DNA from: Scleromatobacter sp038243995
Lineage (GTDB): Bacteria; Pseudomonadota; Gammaproteobacteria; Burkholderiales; Burkholderiaceae_C
Length of the DNA: 64,000 nucleotides
Assembly (NCBI GenBank): GCA_038243995.1
Contig: JBBRTV010000003.1
Coordinates: 62,001-126,000 of the forward strand
Direction of reading: 5' to 3'
The position numbers and the translations under genes were made by a program. Below, piece after piece: positions 8,887-18,441 of the stretch (its first letter is position 1; each line of letters opens with the position of its first letter). The notes under the pieces are model-generated. The model worked only from the letters and a program-made list of their open reading frames with translations, did no database searches and had not been told where the DNA came from.

Positions 8887-9714
8887 ATGCCGAGGTTCCC
8901 CACGCATTGCATAGCAACCCTCCGCCTTCCGCCCGCCCGGGCAGGAAAGGCCCCCTTGCATTGGTCGCGCCCGAAGCATCGGCTCGGCGCAGTGCAGACG
9001 GTCTCCTGGAAGATCGCCGTGTTCACCGCCACATCGATGCTCTGTGGGTTGTCGGCGCGTGCCGATTGCATCGACGACGCAGCCAGCCGGCACCAGGTCA
9101 ACGCCTACGTACTGCGCGCCATCGGTTGGCACGAGAGCCACCTCGATCCCGCTGCCATCGGTCGCAATCGGGACGGCAGCACCGACCTCGGCGCATTCCA
9201 GATCAACAGCGTCCACCTGCCAGACCTGGCGCGCTACGGCATCGACGCGGCGTCGCTGGCCGATGGCTGCACCTCCGCCTACGTGGCCGCTTGGCACTAC
9301 CGGCGCCAGCTCGCCCGGTTCGGCGACACGTGGGCAGCGGTCGGCGCGTACCACTCACGCACCCCGTCGCGCAGCGCCTGGTATGCGAACCGGATCGCGG
9401 CAATCCTGATGTCCTGGAACGTCATGCCGAAGGGCGCGTTGCCGTTCGCGCCGGCGGATGCGCTCGACCCCGCCGCCGCTGGCGTCCATACGGCCGCGGG
9501 CCGGTCCGGGTGGGCCCTCGTCGCGCGTGCCGGCACGCGCGACGAGGGCGAACGCGAGCGCGCCGGCCCGGCGACGGCAGGCGGGAACCGCGATCGCTCC
9601 ATGCCCGAAGCCTTGACTACCGAGACTCCGGCTGTCGTCCCGCCGAACGCGTCCGCCGCCATCGACGGGAGTGCCGCATTCGGCCCCCTCGCCCGCCTTT
9701 CGCCGCCGCACTGA
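8887..9714 (+). CDS. Lytic transglycosylase of type IVb pilus locus (R64 PilT-like)
   Basis: Cleaves peptidoglycan so that a secretion or pilus machine can cross the wall. The SLT-type domain covers about residues 60-185: IGWHESHLDP holds the predicted catalytic Glu83, followed by TDLGAFQINSVHL and VGAYHS, all typical of plasmid and type III/IV secretion transglycosylases. The hydrophobic stretch before residue 60 is probably a signal sequence; the first 35 residues look unusual, so a downstream start is possible. The C-terminal 90 residues are Ala/Pro-rich. Neighbour of the PilT-like ATPase and convergent with the pil operon, matching R64 where the enzyme is called PilT. Confidence 0.82.
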   Translation: MPRFPTHCIATLRLPPARAGKAPLHWSRPKHRLGAVQTVSWKIAVFTATSMLCGLSARADCIDDAASRHQVNAYVLRAIGWHESHLDPAAIGRNRDGSTDLGAFQINSVHLPDLARYGIDAASLADGCTSAYVAAWHYRRQLARFGDTWAAVGAYHSRTPSRSAWYANRIAAILMSWNVMPKGALPFAPADALDPAAAGVHTAAGRSGWALVARAGTRDEGERERAGPATAGGNRDRSMPEALTTETPAVVPPNASAAIDGSAAFGPLARLSPPH

Positions 9715-9747
9715 AGCGGCGCCCTTTCCTTCCACGTAGACGCACCC

Positions 9748-10983
9748 ATGGCCGAAGTCCCCACACTCCAACAGACGCTGCAATTGCCCACGGACAAGCA
9801 GCACGGCATCGGCGCCGCCGTCAAGCACGCCTTGATGTTTGCGCCGTCGATGACGGACATCATGATCCACGAGGGTCAGGTCATGCGCGCGAAGTCCGCT
9901 CGCGGTACCTTGCCACTGCACCAGTTGTTCAACGCCATCCCGCCCTTCCTCGTGACGCGCGAACACATCGTCACCTACCTCGCCGGCTACGTCGACGGCG
10001 CGACACGCCAGCACAAGGACGATCGCGGCCAGTACCAGTCGGTACAGGAATACTGGGACACGCGCATCAAGCCGATCCTGGCCCGTCAGCGCTCGGTCAA
10101 CATCCGCCTCGACGGGCGCGGCGGCCACTCCTTGCGCTACAGCCTGTTCATGCACGGCACCGGCGAACTCGCCCTGGTGATGCGCATCACGCCGCCCGAC
10201 ATCACGCCGCTCACCAATCTGAGCCTGCCGCACAACCTGGTCTCGACGCTGACGGAATCGACGAGCGGCTTCATCGTCATCACCGGGCCGACCGGCTCGG
10301 GCAAGAGCGAGACGGCGATGTCTATCCTCGACTGGCACAACGCCCAGCATTCGGGGCACATCCTGACGATCGAGGATCCGGTCGAGAAGAAGATCCCACC
10401 GCGCAAGTGCATCGTCACCCAGCGCGAGGTGGGCTACGACGTCCTGAGCTTCGCCGACGGCATGCGCGAAGCGCTGCGAATGAGTCCGGACGTGTTGCTG
10501 ACCTCTGAGATCCGCGACGCCGAAACGGCCGAACAGGCGATCCAGGGTGGCGAGTCGGGCTCGTTGATGATCGCGACGACGCACGGCAAGTCCGTCACCG
10601 GCACGATGCGCAAGATCCTCAGCTATACCGGAACCAGCGCCGACGTGATGCGGTCCGTGCTCGCCGGCAACCTGATCGCCGTCGTGCGACAGGCGCTCGT
10701 CCCCGCCAAGGACGGCAAGCGCTACCTGATGGCCGCCGACGTCCTCTTCAACACCGGTAAGGTGACGCATTTCATCGAGAAAGGCGACTGGATCGGCCTC
10801 GAGAGCGCCATTCGCGAAGACAACCGGCTCGGCGCCAGCGAGTGGGTGCCGATGAACAACCGGCTCGTCGAGCTGGTGCGCCGCGGCGAGATCGAGGCCA
10901 GCGAAGCGATGCGCGAGACGTCGGACATCCCGTCATTGAAGAAGAAGCTGACCAGCGCGGGTGTCGGACAGTTCATGCGCTGA
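9748..10983 (+). CDS. PilT/DotB-like secretion ATPase (probable pilus retraction or conjugative-type ATPase)
   Basis: Hexameric AAA-type ATPase of the GspE/PilT superfamily, 411 residues. Walker A GPTGSGKS at residues 180-187; Asp box region ILTIEDPVEKK; Walker B-like MSPDVLLTSEIRDAETAEQA; His box ATTHGKS. It lacks the long N-terminal domain and the CxxC zinc motif of assembly ATPases such as PilQ, which points to the PilT/DotB/TraJ group. In a pilus locus this suggests retraction; the related TraJ and DotB serve conjugation and type IVb secretion. It lies 33 bp after the transglycosylase gene, probably one operon. Confidence 0.85.
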   Translation: MAEVPTLQQTLQLPTDKQHGIGAAVKHALMFAPSMTDIMIHEGQVMRAKSARGTLPLHQLFNAIPPFLVTREHIVTYLAGYVDGATRQHKDDRGQYQSVQEYWDTRIKPILARQRSVNIRLDGRGGHSLRYSLFMHGTGELALVMRITPPDITPLTNLSLPHNLVSTLTESTSGFIVITGPTGSGKSETAMSILDWHNAQHSGHILTIEDPVEKKIPPRKCIVTQREVGYDVLSFADGMREALRMSPDVLLTSEIRDAETAEQAIQGGESGSLMIATTHGKSVTGTMRKILSYTGTSADVMRSVLAGNLIAVVRQALVPAKDGKRYLMAADVLFNTGKVTHFIEKGDWIGLESAIREDNRLGASEWVPMNNRLVELVRRGEIEASEAMRETSDIPSLKKKLTSAGVGQFMR

Positions 10984-11113
10984 TCGACTCGGGTGTCGGG
11001 TGTCTGGCGACCTCCATCGCCGGCCGCCCATCGCTCGCGAAGCACTGCGCGTGATGCGCGCAGCATCGCGCAGGTCGAACCGCAGTGAGCATCCCCACCA
11101 CGGCGTCACGGCG

Positions 11114-12793
11114 TCACGGATACAGGCAAAAGACTTCGGCGACGGCGAGGCTCTGCGTCGCCACGCCCGCACCGTCGGTCATCGTGATGCTCCAGCCGGA
11201 ACCAGTCCACTGCGCATTCCGGTTGAGGGCAGGATTGCCGGGCGTGTCGACGTCCGACTGCGGCAGCAGGTAGATCGTCGCTTCCGCCGGCACAGGACCT
11301 GCCGTCGCCGGGCAACCGTTCGGGAGCGCGACCGCCGCTGAAATGAAGTCGCCGTGTTTCACCGAGAAGCCGGACATGTAGACGCGCGAGGACAGCAGCC
11401 CCGCCACGCTGGCGTAGTAGCCGCCGCGGCATACGAGCGAATCGGCGCTGGTGGAATCGGTCGCCAGCTGGCCCGGCGCAGGACACGCTCCACCCAGGCT
11501 CGCGTAACGCGACGTCGCGCGAAAACGGGATGCCTGGCAAGTGGCCAGGCCGCCGCCAGCCATCATCGCGACCTGCGCACCGCTGCAGGCGTCGCCCTCG
11601 TCGACCGACGACGTCAAGGTGATCTGCCGGGCGCGCAGGTTGCCGTTCGCCACGAGATCGTTGCCCGCGCTCACGTCGCCGTTGGCGGCCACCTGCAGTG
11701 CCGTGCCCGCGGCATTCCTGACCAGCAGGTCGCCAGCCTTGACGACGATCGTGTTCGGATCGTCGCTGCCGAACGCAGTGATCGTGTTCGTCAGGAACCC
11801 GCCTTCGGCGCGCACGCTTCCCCCTGTGACGATGCCCGTGGGGCCGACCGTGGAGACGTGGCCCGCGATGTCCTTGAACGTTCCCGTGCCCGCGTCGAGC
11901 GCGCCCTTGCAGAGGATCTCGACCACGCCGTCCGGATGGAGCGTGACGCAGGCGTTGCCCGCGCCGTCGCGCATCTCGATGGGCTTCCCGTCGACCTGCA
12001 GAGTCGACTTGAACTCGCTGCGCGTGCTGCCGTTGCCGAACAAGGTATTGCCGGCCACCGTCAGGTTCCCGCCGAGGTCGGGATCGCGAAAGTCACCGAT
12101 GCGGACGAACTGCCCGAAGGCGGAGGATGCCGTCCCGACCCGTATCGCCACCACGCCCGACGGTTGGCCGGCAACCGGGTTGTCCAGCGTCCAGGTATTG
12201 CCGAAGCCGGTGATCCGCGTGGGCGACATGGTCAGCGAGACACCGGAATCGGCGCCGATCCGCGTCAGGATTGGCCCGATGACCGCCCCGTCGCTGCCCG
12301 TCTCGCCGCCGCGGATCGGGCCTTCGAGGACGACGTGGCCTTCGATGTTGCAGGCAGCCACGACGCAGCCCGAGGGGGTTCGTTTGAACGCGATCGTGTA
12401 GGGGGCATTGTTCAAGGTGGAGACAGTCGTCGTCCAGCCGCCAGGCAGGTAGCCCATGTCCGCAAGTTGCGCGATCGTCGGCTGCCAGACCGATTCGCCG
12501 TCGACGTCGACCGGCTGGACGACGACGCCATTCTTGCTGATCGGCGCACCGTTCTGTATCTGCCCCATCGATTCGAAGATCGCGTTGTTGGTCGCGTTGC
12601 GCAGGTTGTCGAGGATGGTCGCCTCCGCGTTGCCCGCGTCCCGCCGCGCCTGGAGATGGCTGTTCCGGATGAAGCCGACGGCGCCCAGCGCGGAGATGAG
12701 CAGGCCCAACAGCGCGAAGACCAGGCCATTGCCCCTCTGGCGAAGGCGCCGGGCGCCATGCGGGGTCGACGTGCGGGAACGGGCGGGCCACAT
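11114..12793 (-). CDS. pilV: Type IVb pilus minor pilin / tip adhesin PilV
   Basis: A 559-residue protein with a prepilin-like N-terminus: RQRGNGLVFALLGLLISALG, cleavage expected after the Gly, then one hydrophobic helix. The long body is Gly/Asn/Thr-rich, with repeated beta-type segments (DNPVAGQPSG, LTVAGNTLFGNGS, GSVRAEGG), as in PilV tip adhesins of R64-type thin pili. In R64 the C-terminus is switched by a shufflon. Here the 130 bp after the stop lead straight into the convergent ATPase gene, with no alternative 3' cassettes or recombinase, so one fixed adhesin is expected. Starts a few bases after the pilS stop. Confidence 0.85.
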   Translation of the reverse strand: MWPARSRTSTPHGARRLRQRGNGLVFALLGLLISALGAVGFIRNSHLQARRDAGNAEATILDNLRNATNNAIFESMGQIQNGAPISKNGVVVQPVDVDGESVWQPTIAQLADMGYLPGGWTTTVSTLNNAPYTIAFKRTPSGCVVAACNIEGHVVLEGPIRGGETGSDGAVIGPILTRIGADSGVSLTMSPTRITGFGNTWTLDNPVAGQPSGVVAIRVGTASSAFGQFVRIGDFRDPDLGGNLTVAGNTLFGNGSTRSEFKSTLQVDGKPIEMRDGAGNACVTLHPDGVVEILCKGALDAGTGTFKDIAGHVSTVGPTGIVTGGSVRAEGGFLTNTITAFGSDDPNTIVVKAGDLLVRNAAGTALQVAANGDVSAGNDLVANGNLRARQITLTSSVDEGDACSGAQVAMMAGGGLATCQASRFRATSRYASLGGACPAPGQLATDSTSADSLVCRGGYYASVAGLLSSRVYMSGFSVKHGDFISAAVALPNGCPATAGPVPAEATIYLLPQSDVDTPGNPALNRNAQWTGSGWSITMTDGAGVATQSLAVAEVFCLYP

Positions 12794-12796
12794 GGC

Positions 12797-13372
12797 TCAG
12801 GTGCGACCGAACACGAAGTCGATCGTGACGTTCGGAGAGGCCGTGCATTGCGTGTTGATCTTGACGATGTCTATCCTGCCGTCGAGCGGCTTGACTTCGG
12901 TGGCACCGACGACGACCTGCCGCGCCAGGCTCTGTGCCCCGTTGACGATCTGGGTGCACTGGGAGGCGGGCACGTTCGCGTAGCTCAGCTTCGCCGTGTT
13001 GGGAGTCGTGGCCGAGTTGTCGACGAGCGTAATCGTGCCGGAGTAGCTGTTCGTCGCCGTGGTGCCACCGGCGTCGGCGCGGGTGTCCGGGATCACGCGC
13101 GAGCCGACGGCGACCGCGGTGGTCAGCCCGTTGTAGCCGTACTGCCCATAGTTCTGCTGCGCGCCGCCGATGATCGCGCTGACCTCGCTGATCGTGCCCT
13201 GCACCTGCGCGTTGGCCTGTGAACTCTGGTAATAGCCGATGCCGAGGGCGAGCGTGATGCCGCCGATGACAAGCCCCAGCATGCTGAACACGAGCGCGTT
13301 GCCGCGCTGGCGGGGGTGCGGGCGACGTCGATGACGTGGAGTCCGCGGGCTGCGCTGGTCACCTGGAATCAT
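12797..13372 (-). CDS. pilS: Type IVb major pilin PilS
   Basis: The 191-residue prepilin of the thin pilus. Arg-rich leader, then RQRGNALVFSMLGLVIGGIT, with cleavage predicted between Gly and Asn and a hydrophobic assembly helix following. The mature part has the type IVb pattern of one conserved C-terminal Cys pair (ASQCTQIV and NTQCTAS) and a Gly/Thr-rich middle. Start chosen at the ATG preceded by an AGGAGAG ribosome-binding site. No prepilin peptidase gene is present in the window. Confidence 0.88.
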   Translation of the reverse strand: MIPGDQRSPRTPRHRRRPHPRQRGNALVFSMLGLVIGGITLALGIGYYQSSQANAQVQGTISEVSAIIGGAQQNYGQYGYNGLTTAVAVGSRVIPDTRADAGGTTATNSYSGTITLVDNSATTPNTAKLSYANVPASQCTQIVNGAQSLARQVVVGATEVKPLDGRIDIVKINTQCTASPNVTIDFVFGRT

Positions 13373-13509
13373 TTGCTCTCCTCTTGGAACGGCCTGGTTT
13401 GATGAAATCGCCGGCACGGCGCCGGCGATCGGTGGCGACGGGGGTCGCCAAGCGAAGCACGGCGCGCGGGATGCGGCCATGCGACGGCAAGGAAACCGTT
13501 GCCTGCCGG

Positions 13510-14646
13510 CTACGGTACGGGGTGCGCCGCCTCGTAGCGGGCGCGAAGGGACATGAGATTGGACGGCTCCATCAGCGTGGCGAACTTGCCGGGCACCGTC
13601 ATCGACGCGACACCCATGAACGTGGCCACGGACGCGAACAGGCCGACCAGCGCGAAGTTGGCGATGACGGCGGCCTTCTTCACGCGCAACAGGACGCGAT
13701 CGCCTTCGGTCGTGCCGAGTTGAATCAGTACGTCGGAAAAGGACGGACTCGACCGGCCGAGCGTGGCAGCACGCGAGAGCAGCCAGGGTGACAGCAGCCC
13801 GCGACGGAACGCGTCGAGGGTACCCGTCGGGTTCTCGTCGAGCGCATCGAGGACGCGCGCCAGATGCCAGCGCATCCAGGGCGAGCAACGTTGGGCCAGG
13901 TCCTCGATGCTGCCCTTGAGCGTCTCGCCCGTCTTCAGCAACATCGCCATCGAGCAGAACAGCATGCCGGACTGGAAGTCCCGATAGAGGCCATAGACGG
14001 GCCATGACTCGACCCGCAGGCGACCGCCGCCCCGCCAGCGCGGAAGCGACCACAGCAGCAGGCCCAGGCCGACGCCCGCGGCCAGCAATGCCTGAGCCCC
14101 GTGGGCGTCGGCAAACCCGGCGAGCGAGCGGGCCCAGCCGTTCATGCCTTCCCACAACTCCTCCTGCGCGTAGACGGGGGTCGTCTGGTCGATCACGAGG
14201 ATGACCTTGCCGAGCAACGAGATCATCGCGTAGCAGATCGGGATCGTGACGGCAGGCAACACGGCGTACGACAGCACCAGGCGCAACATTTGCTGCTGCC
14301 TGTCGATCGCCTGCGCGAGCGCGATCAGCGCCTGCGGCTTGTCCGCGGCACGGTCGATCGCGAGAAGCAGCATCGCATCGGCGCGCGGCACGACGCCCTC
14401 CAGGAGGTGCGACACCAGGCTCGCGTTCTCTCCGCCCTGGTGTCGTTGCAGGACGAGTCGAAGCGCGCGGGCGCGGCTACGCTGGCGTGTGAGTTGCGAA
14501 TTCGCGATCTCGCCTTCCAGGAAGCTGACCATCGCCTCGTTGCGGCGGTACATCTCGGCGAAGTCGCGGTAGAACTCGGCGCGATTCGCGCGGAATTCGA
14601 ACAGGGCGAACCAGCGCCACGGCGAGCGAAGACTCATGGCTTGCAT
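13510..14646 (-). CDS. pilR: Type II secretion F-domain inner membrane platform protein PilR
   Basis: A 378-residue polytopic protein that anchors the ATPase and pilus base. Two GspF-type domains are seen: residues about 20-130, and about 230-340 (SGMLFCSMAMLLKTGETL). Hydrophobic segments lie near 120-145, 185-205 and 345-370. It overlaps the 3' end of pilQ by 13 bp, suggesting coupled translation. Confidence 0.87.
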   Translation of the reverse strand: MQAMSLRSPWRWFALFEFRANRAEFYRDFAEMYRRNEAMVSFLEGEIANSQLTRQRSRARALRLVLQRHQGGENASLVSHLLEGVVPRADAMLLLAIDRAADKPQALIALAQAIDRQQQMLRLVLSYAVLPAVTIPICYAMISLLGKVILVIDQTTPVYAQEELWEGMNGWARSLAGFADAHGAQALLAAGVGLGLLLWSLPRWRGGGRLRVESWPVYGLYRDFQSGMLFCSMAMLLKTGETLKGSIEDLAQRCSPWMRWHLARVLDALDENPTGTLDAFRRGLLSPWLLSRAATLGRSSPSFSDVLIQLGTTEGDRVLLRVKKAAVIANFALVGLFASVATFMGVASMTVPGKFATLMEPSNLMSLRARYEAAHPVP

Positions 14647-16625
14647 TCCCGGGGAGGGGCGTTGCGCGCTGCGGGGAGAATCTCGAAGCGCTCGAAGCCA
14701 TCGAACTCCTCGCAGTTACGGACATCGATATCGCCCTGCAACGCCTTCCAGAGCGCGTGTTCGAACACGGTCTTGCCCGTCATGTCGCCGCTCTCGAACA
14801 CCCGGTCGCCAACGGCTCGGAAGTGCTGCAGCGCCGCGTCGTCGTCGTTGTTGCGAACGTGGCGCAGCCAAAGACGGTCAGGCTGCATCATCTCGGCCAC
14901 GATGGTCTTGCCGCGCGTGCCGCGCCCGTCGCAGGCAATGCAGCCGCCGGGTCGAGTCCAGCGCAGCGAGGTCGTGGAGAGCCGGAAGCGTCGACGCAGC
15001 ACTTCATCGATCTCGCGCGCGTCGGAATCGATCGCCAGCGCCTGCGGCGTCGCGAGTGCGCAGTGGCGGCAAAGCTTCGGTACGAGGGCCTGGTAGACCA
15101 GCAGGTTGATGATGTTGGGCCCCGTCAGGGCCTGGCGGCTGACGCCGATCTGGTCGTTCGTCAGGCGCGGAATGATGTTCGAGATCAGGTGCGCATGCAC
15201 CGTACCCATCGCGAGGTGGCCGGTCTCGGCGATCTGCAGCGCGAACAGGGCCGTCAGCTTGTCGCGGATCTCGCCCAGCATCACGCCGTCCGGATCGGAT
15301 CGCATCAGCGCCCGCATCACTTCGGCGTAGCGACGCCGTGTCTGGTCGTCGTCGGCGATGTCGCGCAGCACCTCGATCTGGTGGGCGCCGGCGATCTCGT
15401 ACTCGATCGGATCCTCCACCGTGTAGATGGCCTTCTGCTCGAGGCCCGGCAGAGTCTCGATGAAACTCTTCAGGCTGGTCGACTTGCCCGAGCTCGTCAC
15501 TCCCGACAGCAGAACGATTCCCTTGCCCGATCTGCCCGCCAGCCGGAGCAGGTGCAGGTGGCTCGGGGCATAGCCGGCGTTGTCGAAGCCGATGCGATTC
15601 TGGTCGCCGGTACGAAGGATACGCACGACCGTCTTCGGCCCCAGCCTGCCCTTGACGTTCTGGTAGCGCAACTGGCCTGCAGTTCCGGGCAGGTCGAGAT
15701 CGATCATGCAGTCGACGAATTGCTCGGCGTTGTATTGAGAGACATTGTTGCCCTTGCGCGTGCTGTTGTAGCCCGCGGCGATCGAATCGATGGCCTCCTT
15801 GCGGCTGTAGCGACCGCCCTGCCCGTCCGGCAGCGGCTCGATGCGGCCGTCGACGCGGATGCGCACCAGCGCGGTATTGCCGCGAACCTCGATGTGCAGG
15901 TCGGTCGCGCCGGTCGGCACCGCGAGCGCGACCCAGCGCTCGAACAGTTGCAGGGGTCCGCCTCGGGCGCCGCCCTTGCCGACGGCGCCGGCGTTGCGCA
16001 GGATTTCCCTGAGCACGTGGGGTTCGGCGACCAGTTCCTCGACGACCGCATAGCCACGCGCCCGCAAGGCCCCTTTCACCGACTTGACCGTAGCGTCCAG
16101 CGCGAGACGATCGGCGATGTCCATCGCGGCGCGAACGACGCGCGCCTGGCGCGCACCGCAATCGATCGCGACCAGCTTCTCGTGCAGGCCGACCGGCAAC
16201 TGGTAGATCGCCTCCGGGCCGACGGTGAGGAGCGCCTGGTAGGCGGGGAGCTGGTGGAATTGGCCGACGACACGGACGGTCGCTTCGGGTTCGCAGGGAG
16301 CGCCGTACGACGAGGTCGGGGACGCCGGGCGAAGGTCATCCACGGCGGCCCGGGTCCGCGCACCGGCGTGGTCGCGTGCCCGGCAGGGGCGCGCTTGCGT
16401 TCGCGCACCGGGTGGGGTCGGCAAGCCAGCGCGCAACACGCTCGCGGGCAGCCCGGCGGCATGCCCCGAATCTTCCCAGGGCATCGCCAGTGGCGCCCCC
16501 ACCGGCTCCGACGACCCCGCCGAGGCGATTGCGGCGACCGAGCGGCGTGCGGCATGCCGCGACGCGACATCGCCTCCACGGCCGGGCGACTCTCGGCGCC
16601 CACGCAATCGCCTCAGGAAGTCCAT
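14634..16625 (-). CDS. pilQ: Pilus assembly ATPase PilQ (GspE family)
   Basis: The 663-residue motor for pilus extension. The first 110 residues are Arg/Ala/Pro-rich and look disordered. The ATPase core has Walker A GVTSSGKST near residue 375, an Asp box YTVEDPIEYEI, Walker B region DGVMLGEIRD, and a His box MGTVHAH. The tetra-Cys zinc motif of assembly ATPases is present (CRHC ... CIAC). A longer frame extends upstream into pilP, but the ATG at 16625, just after the pilP stop, is the natural start. Confidence 0.9.
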   Translation of the reverse strand: MDFLRRLRGRRESPGRGGDVASRHAARRSVAAIASAGSSEPVGAPLAMPWEDSGHAAGLPASVLRAGLPTPPGARTQARPCRARDHAGARTRAAVDDLRPASPTSSYGAPCEPEATVRVVGQFHQLPAYQALLTVGPEAIYQLPVGLHEKLVAIDCGARQARVVRAAMDIADRLALDATVKSVKGALRARGYAVVEELVAEPHVLREILRNAGAVGKGGARGGPLQLFERWVALAVPTGATDLHIEVRGNTALVRIRVDGRIEPLPDGQGGRYSRKEAIDSIAAGYNSTRKGNNVSQYNAEQFVDCMIDLDLPGTAGQLRYQNVKGRLGPKTVVRILRTGDQNRIGFDNAGYAPSHLHLLRLAGRSGKGIVLLSGVTSSGKSTSLKSFIETLPGLEQKAIYTVEDPIEYEIAGAHQIEVLRDIADDDQTRRRYAEVMRALMRSDPDGVMLGEIRDKLTALFALQIAETGHLAMGTVHAHLISNIIPRLTNDQIGVSRQALTGPNIINLLVYQALVPKLCRHCALATPQALAIDSDAREIDEVLRRRFRLSTTSLRWTRPGGCIACDGRGTRGKTIVAEMMQPDRLWLRHVRNNDDDAALQHFRAVGDRVFESGDMTGKTVFEHALWKALQGDIDVRNCEEFDGFERFEILPAARNAPPRECKP

Positions 16626-16632
16626 GACGATC

Positions 16633-17127
16633 TCACCGTGCTTCGACGACACGAGACACCAACGAAGGCAGCAGGTAGGTTCGACGTTGATCGCGCCGTT
16701 CACCCGGCCCGCGGTCGCGGGACGCGGTACGGATGAGCGCGACCCGATCGGTCGCGATCGCATCGACCTGCCAGGAAGTGCCAGGCACGACCTGTCCGGC
16801 CGACAGGATGTACGGCGTGCCGTTGACCGCGATCTCGACGACCGTGCGCGCGGCGCTCGCGAATACTCCGCTCACCTGAACCGAAGGTTCGTCTGCCGAA
16901 ATGTAGAGTCCATGACGGACGACCGTCGAGGGCGACGAAGGCGTCGCGACAGCGGGCGCGACCGGCGAAGCGGCGTAGCGCATCGTCGATTGCACCATCG
17001 CCGACTCGATGGCCGCCCGCTGAGCGTGGCTGTAGTCGGCAATCGTCTGCGCGGCGACGGGTGCGCCAGTCGACACGACCAGTGCGAGAAGGGCCCGCCT
17101 GGCCCCCGATCTATCGAGCGGCGACAT
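16633..17127 (-). CDS. pilP: Type IV pilus biogenesis protein PilP
   Basis: A 164-residue protein with an N-terminal signal or anchor (ALLALVVSTGAPVAAQ) and a C-terminal domain carrying FASAARTVVEIAVNGTPYILSAGQVVPG-type sequence, as in PilP proteins that link the inner-membrane platform to the secretin in R64-like systems. Start set at the ATG that overlaps the pilO end by 17 bp; the frame stays open upstream inside pilO. Identification relies partly on gene order. Confidence 0.75.
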   Translation of the reverse strand: MSPLDRSGARRALLALVVSTGAPVAAQTIADYSHAQRAAIESAMVQSTMRYAASPVAPAVATPSSPSTVVRHGLYISADEPSVQVSGVFASAARTVVEIAVNGTPYILSAGQVVPGTSWQVDAIATDRVALIRTASRDRGPGERRDQRRTYLLPSLVSRVVEAR

Positions 17128-18430
17128 AGAACACTCCGGTGGCCGAGAACTTGAGCAAATCCCTGGCGTCCTTGCCCTCGCCGAGATCGACCTTGACGGA
17201 CTCCCAACTGACGAAATCGGGCGCGGAGCGCAGCGCTTCGAGAATGAAGGGGCCAGGCACGTTGCGCATCTCGGCCTCCCCGGCGAGCAGGGCCCGCGGA
17301 TGCTGGAACGTCTGCGGTATGTCGGCGACACGCGGCCACAACGACGGGCGCTTGAGCTCGAGCGCGATATCGCCCGTTCGCCAGAGCTGCAACTGCGTCC
17401 CCACGTCGGAATAGGCCGCCTGGAGCGAACGCAGGCGCCGCGTCCGCGCGAGAAGGTCGACGCGCGGCACCTTGACGGGATGCGACGTGCGGGCCACGTC
17501 GAGCAGCGGCGCCGCGCTGTCTTGCGGCATCAGCATCTCGAGGGAGTCGCGGGGCAGGGCACGGCGCAGATCGTCGAAGTTGCCGCCCTTGCGAACCCAG
17601 TCGCGCGTGCACGCCTGCAGCCTCGCGCTGCATTCCGCCGAGGCCAGGCGCCAACCGGGCACCCAGGTCGGGTAGCTGAACATCTCTGCGACAGCGTCGG
17701 CCAGCGCGGAGCGGTCGGCGGCCATGAGGGCCTCCTGTGAAGCGAGTGCCGCGAGGTACCTGGGCGCAGGATCGGCCGCTCGCGCTGCCAGTTCGGCCTT
17801 GCGCGCGAGATCGATCCGATGGATGTGCTGCACGAGAAGCCACGCGCCGATCACGGCCGCCGTGACCAGCCCGACGCCGACGACCGGCCAGGGGTTGATC
17901 GGGATCGGCAGCAGGCGGGCCGTCTTGTCGGCTGCCGACGCGAGCCAGTCGAAATCGGCAGCCTGGCAATTGGGGTAGGCGGCCGGGTTGTCGCTCCAGA
18001 TCGGCCGGTCTTCGCCGCCGAGGGCATTGCGCGCATCGATCTCGTTGCTGAGTACGTCGATGACAGGCACGCCGTCCTCGAGGCATACAACGAAGTACTG
18101 GTCCTCCTTGCGGTGGCCGGCGGCGGCGACGGTCAGCACCAGGGCCGCATTGGGAGCCCGGGCGCCGACCAGGCGCGAGAAACAGGCTGCCGCCGCGAGC
18201 GTGCCCTTCGGTATCGAAGTGCCCTCCTCGGAGACGCGCGGCTGGTACATGCCGTAGCGCAGCTGCTCGCCAGCCTGCGCCTGCGCGTAGTGCGTGGCAT
18301 CGCTCGTCAGCGACCTGGCCTCTTGCAGGGACCGCGCCCGGCTCTTGCCGGCCGACGGAGCGCGCCAGAACAGGCCGCCCAGCAGGGCACCCTGGGGCGT
18401 GATCGCGATCAATCTTTCGATGGTGGACAT
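17111..18430 (-). CDS. pilO: Type IVb pilus protein PilO
   Basis: A 439-residue bitopic inner-membrane protein: N-terminal domain of about 150 residues, one membrane helix near 160-185 (PINPWPVVGVGLVTAAVIGA), and a periplasmic part. This matches PilO of R64-like thin pili, an alignment-complex component. Start is the ATG preceded by GAGGG at 8-nt spacing; a GTG overlapping the pilN stop (GTGA) 15 bp upstream is possible. Confidence 0.78.
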   Translation of the reverse strand: MSTIERLIAITPQGALLGGLFWRAPSAGKSRARSLQEARSLTSDATHYAQAQAGEQLRYGMYQPRVSEEGTSIPKGTLAAAACFSRLVGARAPNAALVLTVAAAGHRKEDQYFVVCLEDGVPVIDVLSNEIDARNALGGEDRPIWSDNPAAYPNCQAADFDWLASAADKTARLLPIPINPWPVVGVGLVTAAVIGAWLLVQHIHRIDLARKAELAARAADPAPRYLAALASQEALMAADRSALADAVAEMFSYPTWVPGWRLASAECSARLQACTRDWVRKGGNFDDLRRALPRDSLEMLMPQDSAAPLLDVARTSHPVKVPRVDLLARTRRLRSLQAAYSDVGTQLQLWRTGDIALELKRPSLWPRVADIPQTFQHPRALLAGEAEMRNVPGPFILEALRSAPDFVSWESVKVDLGEGKDARDLLKFSATGVFYVAAR

Positions 18431-18441
18431 CGCGGGAACCC

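Noticed and set aside
10984..11113. Possible shufflon segment downstream of pilV
   Set aside because: Only 130 bp, no repeated inverted sites and no alternative pilin end are visible.
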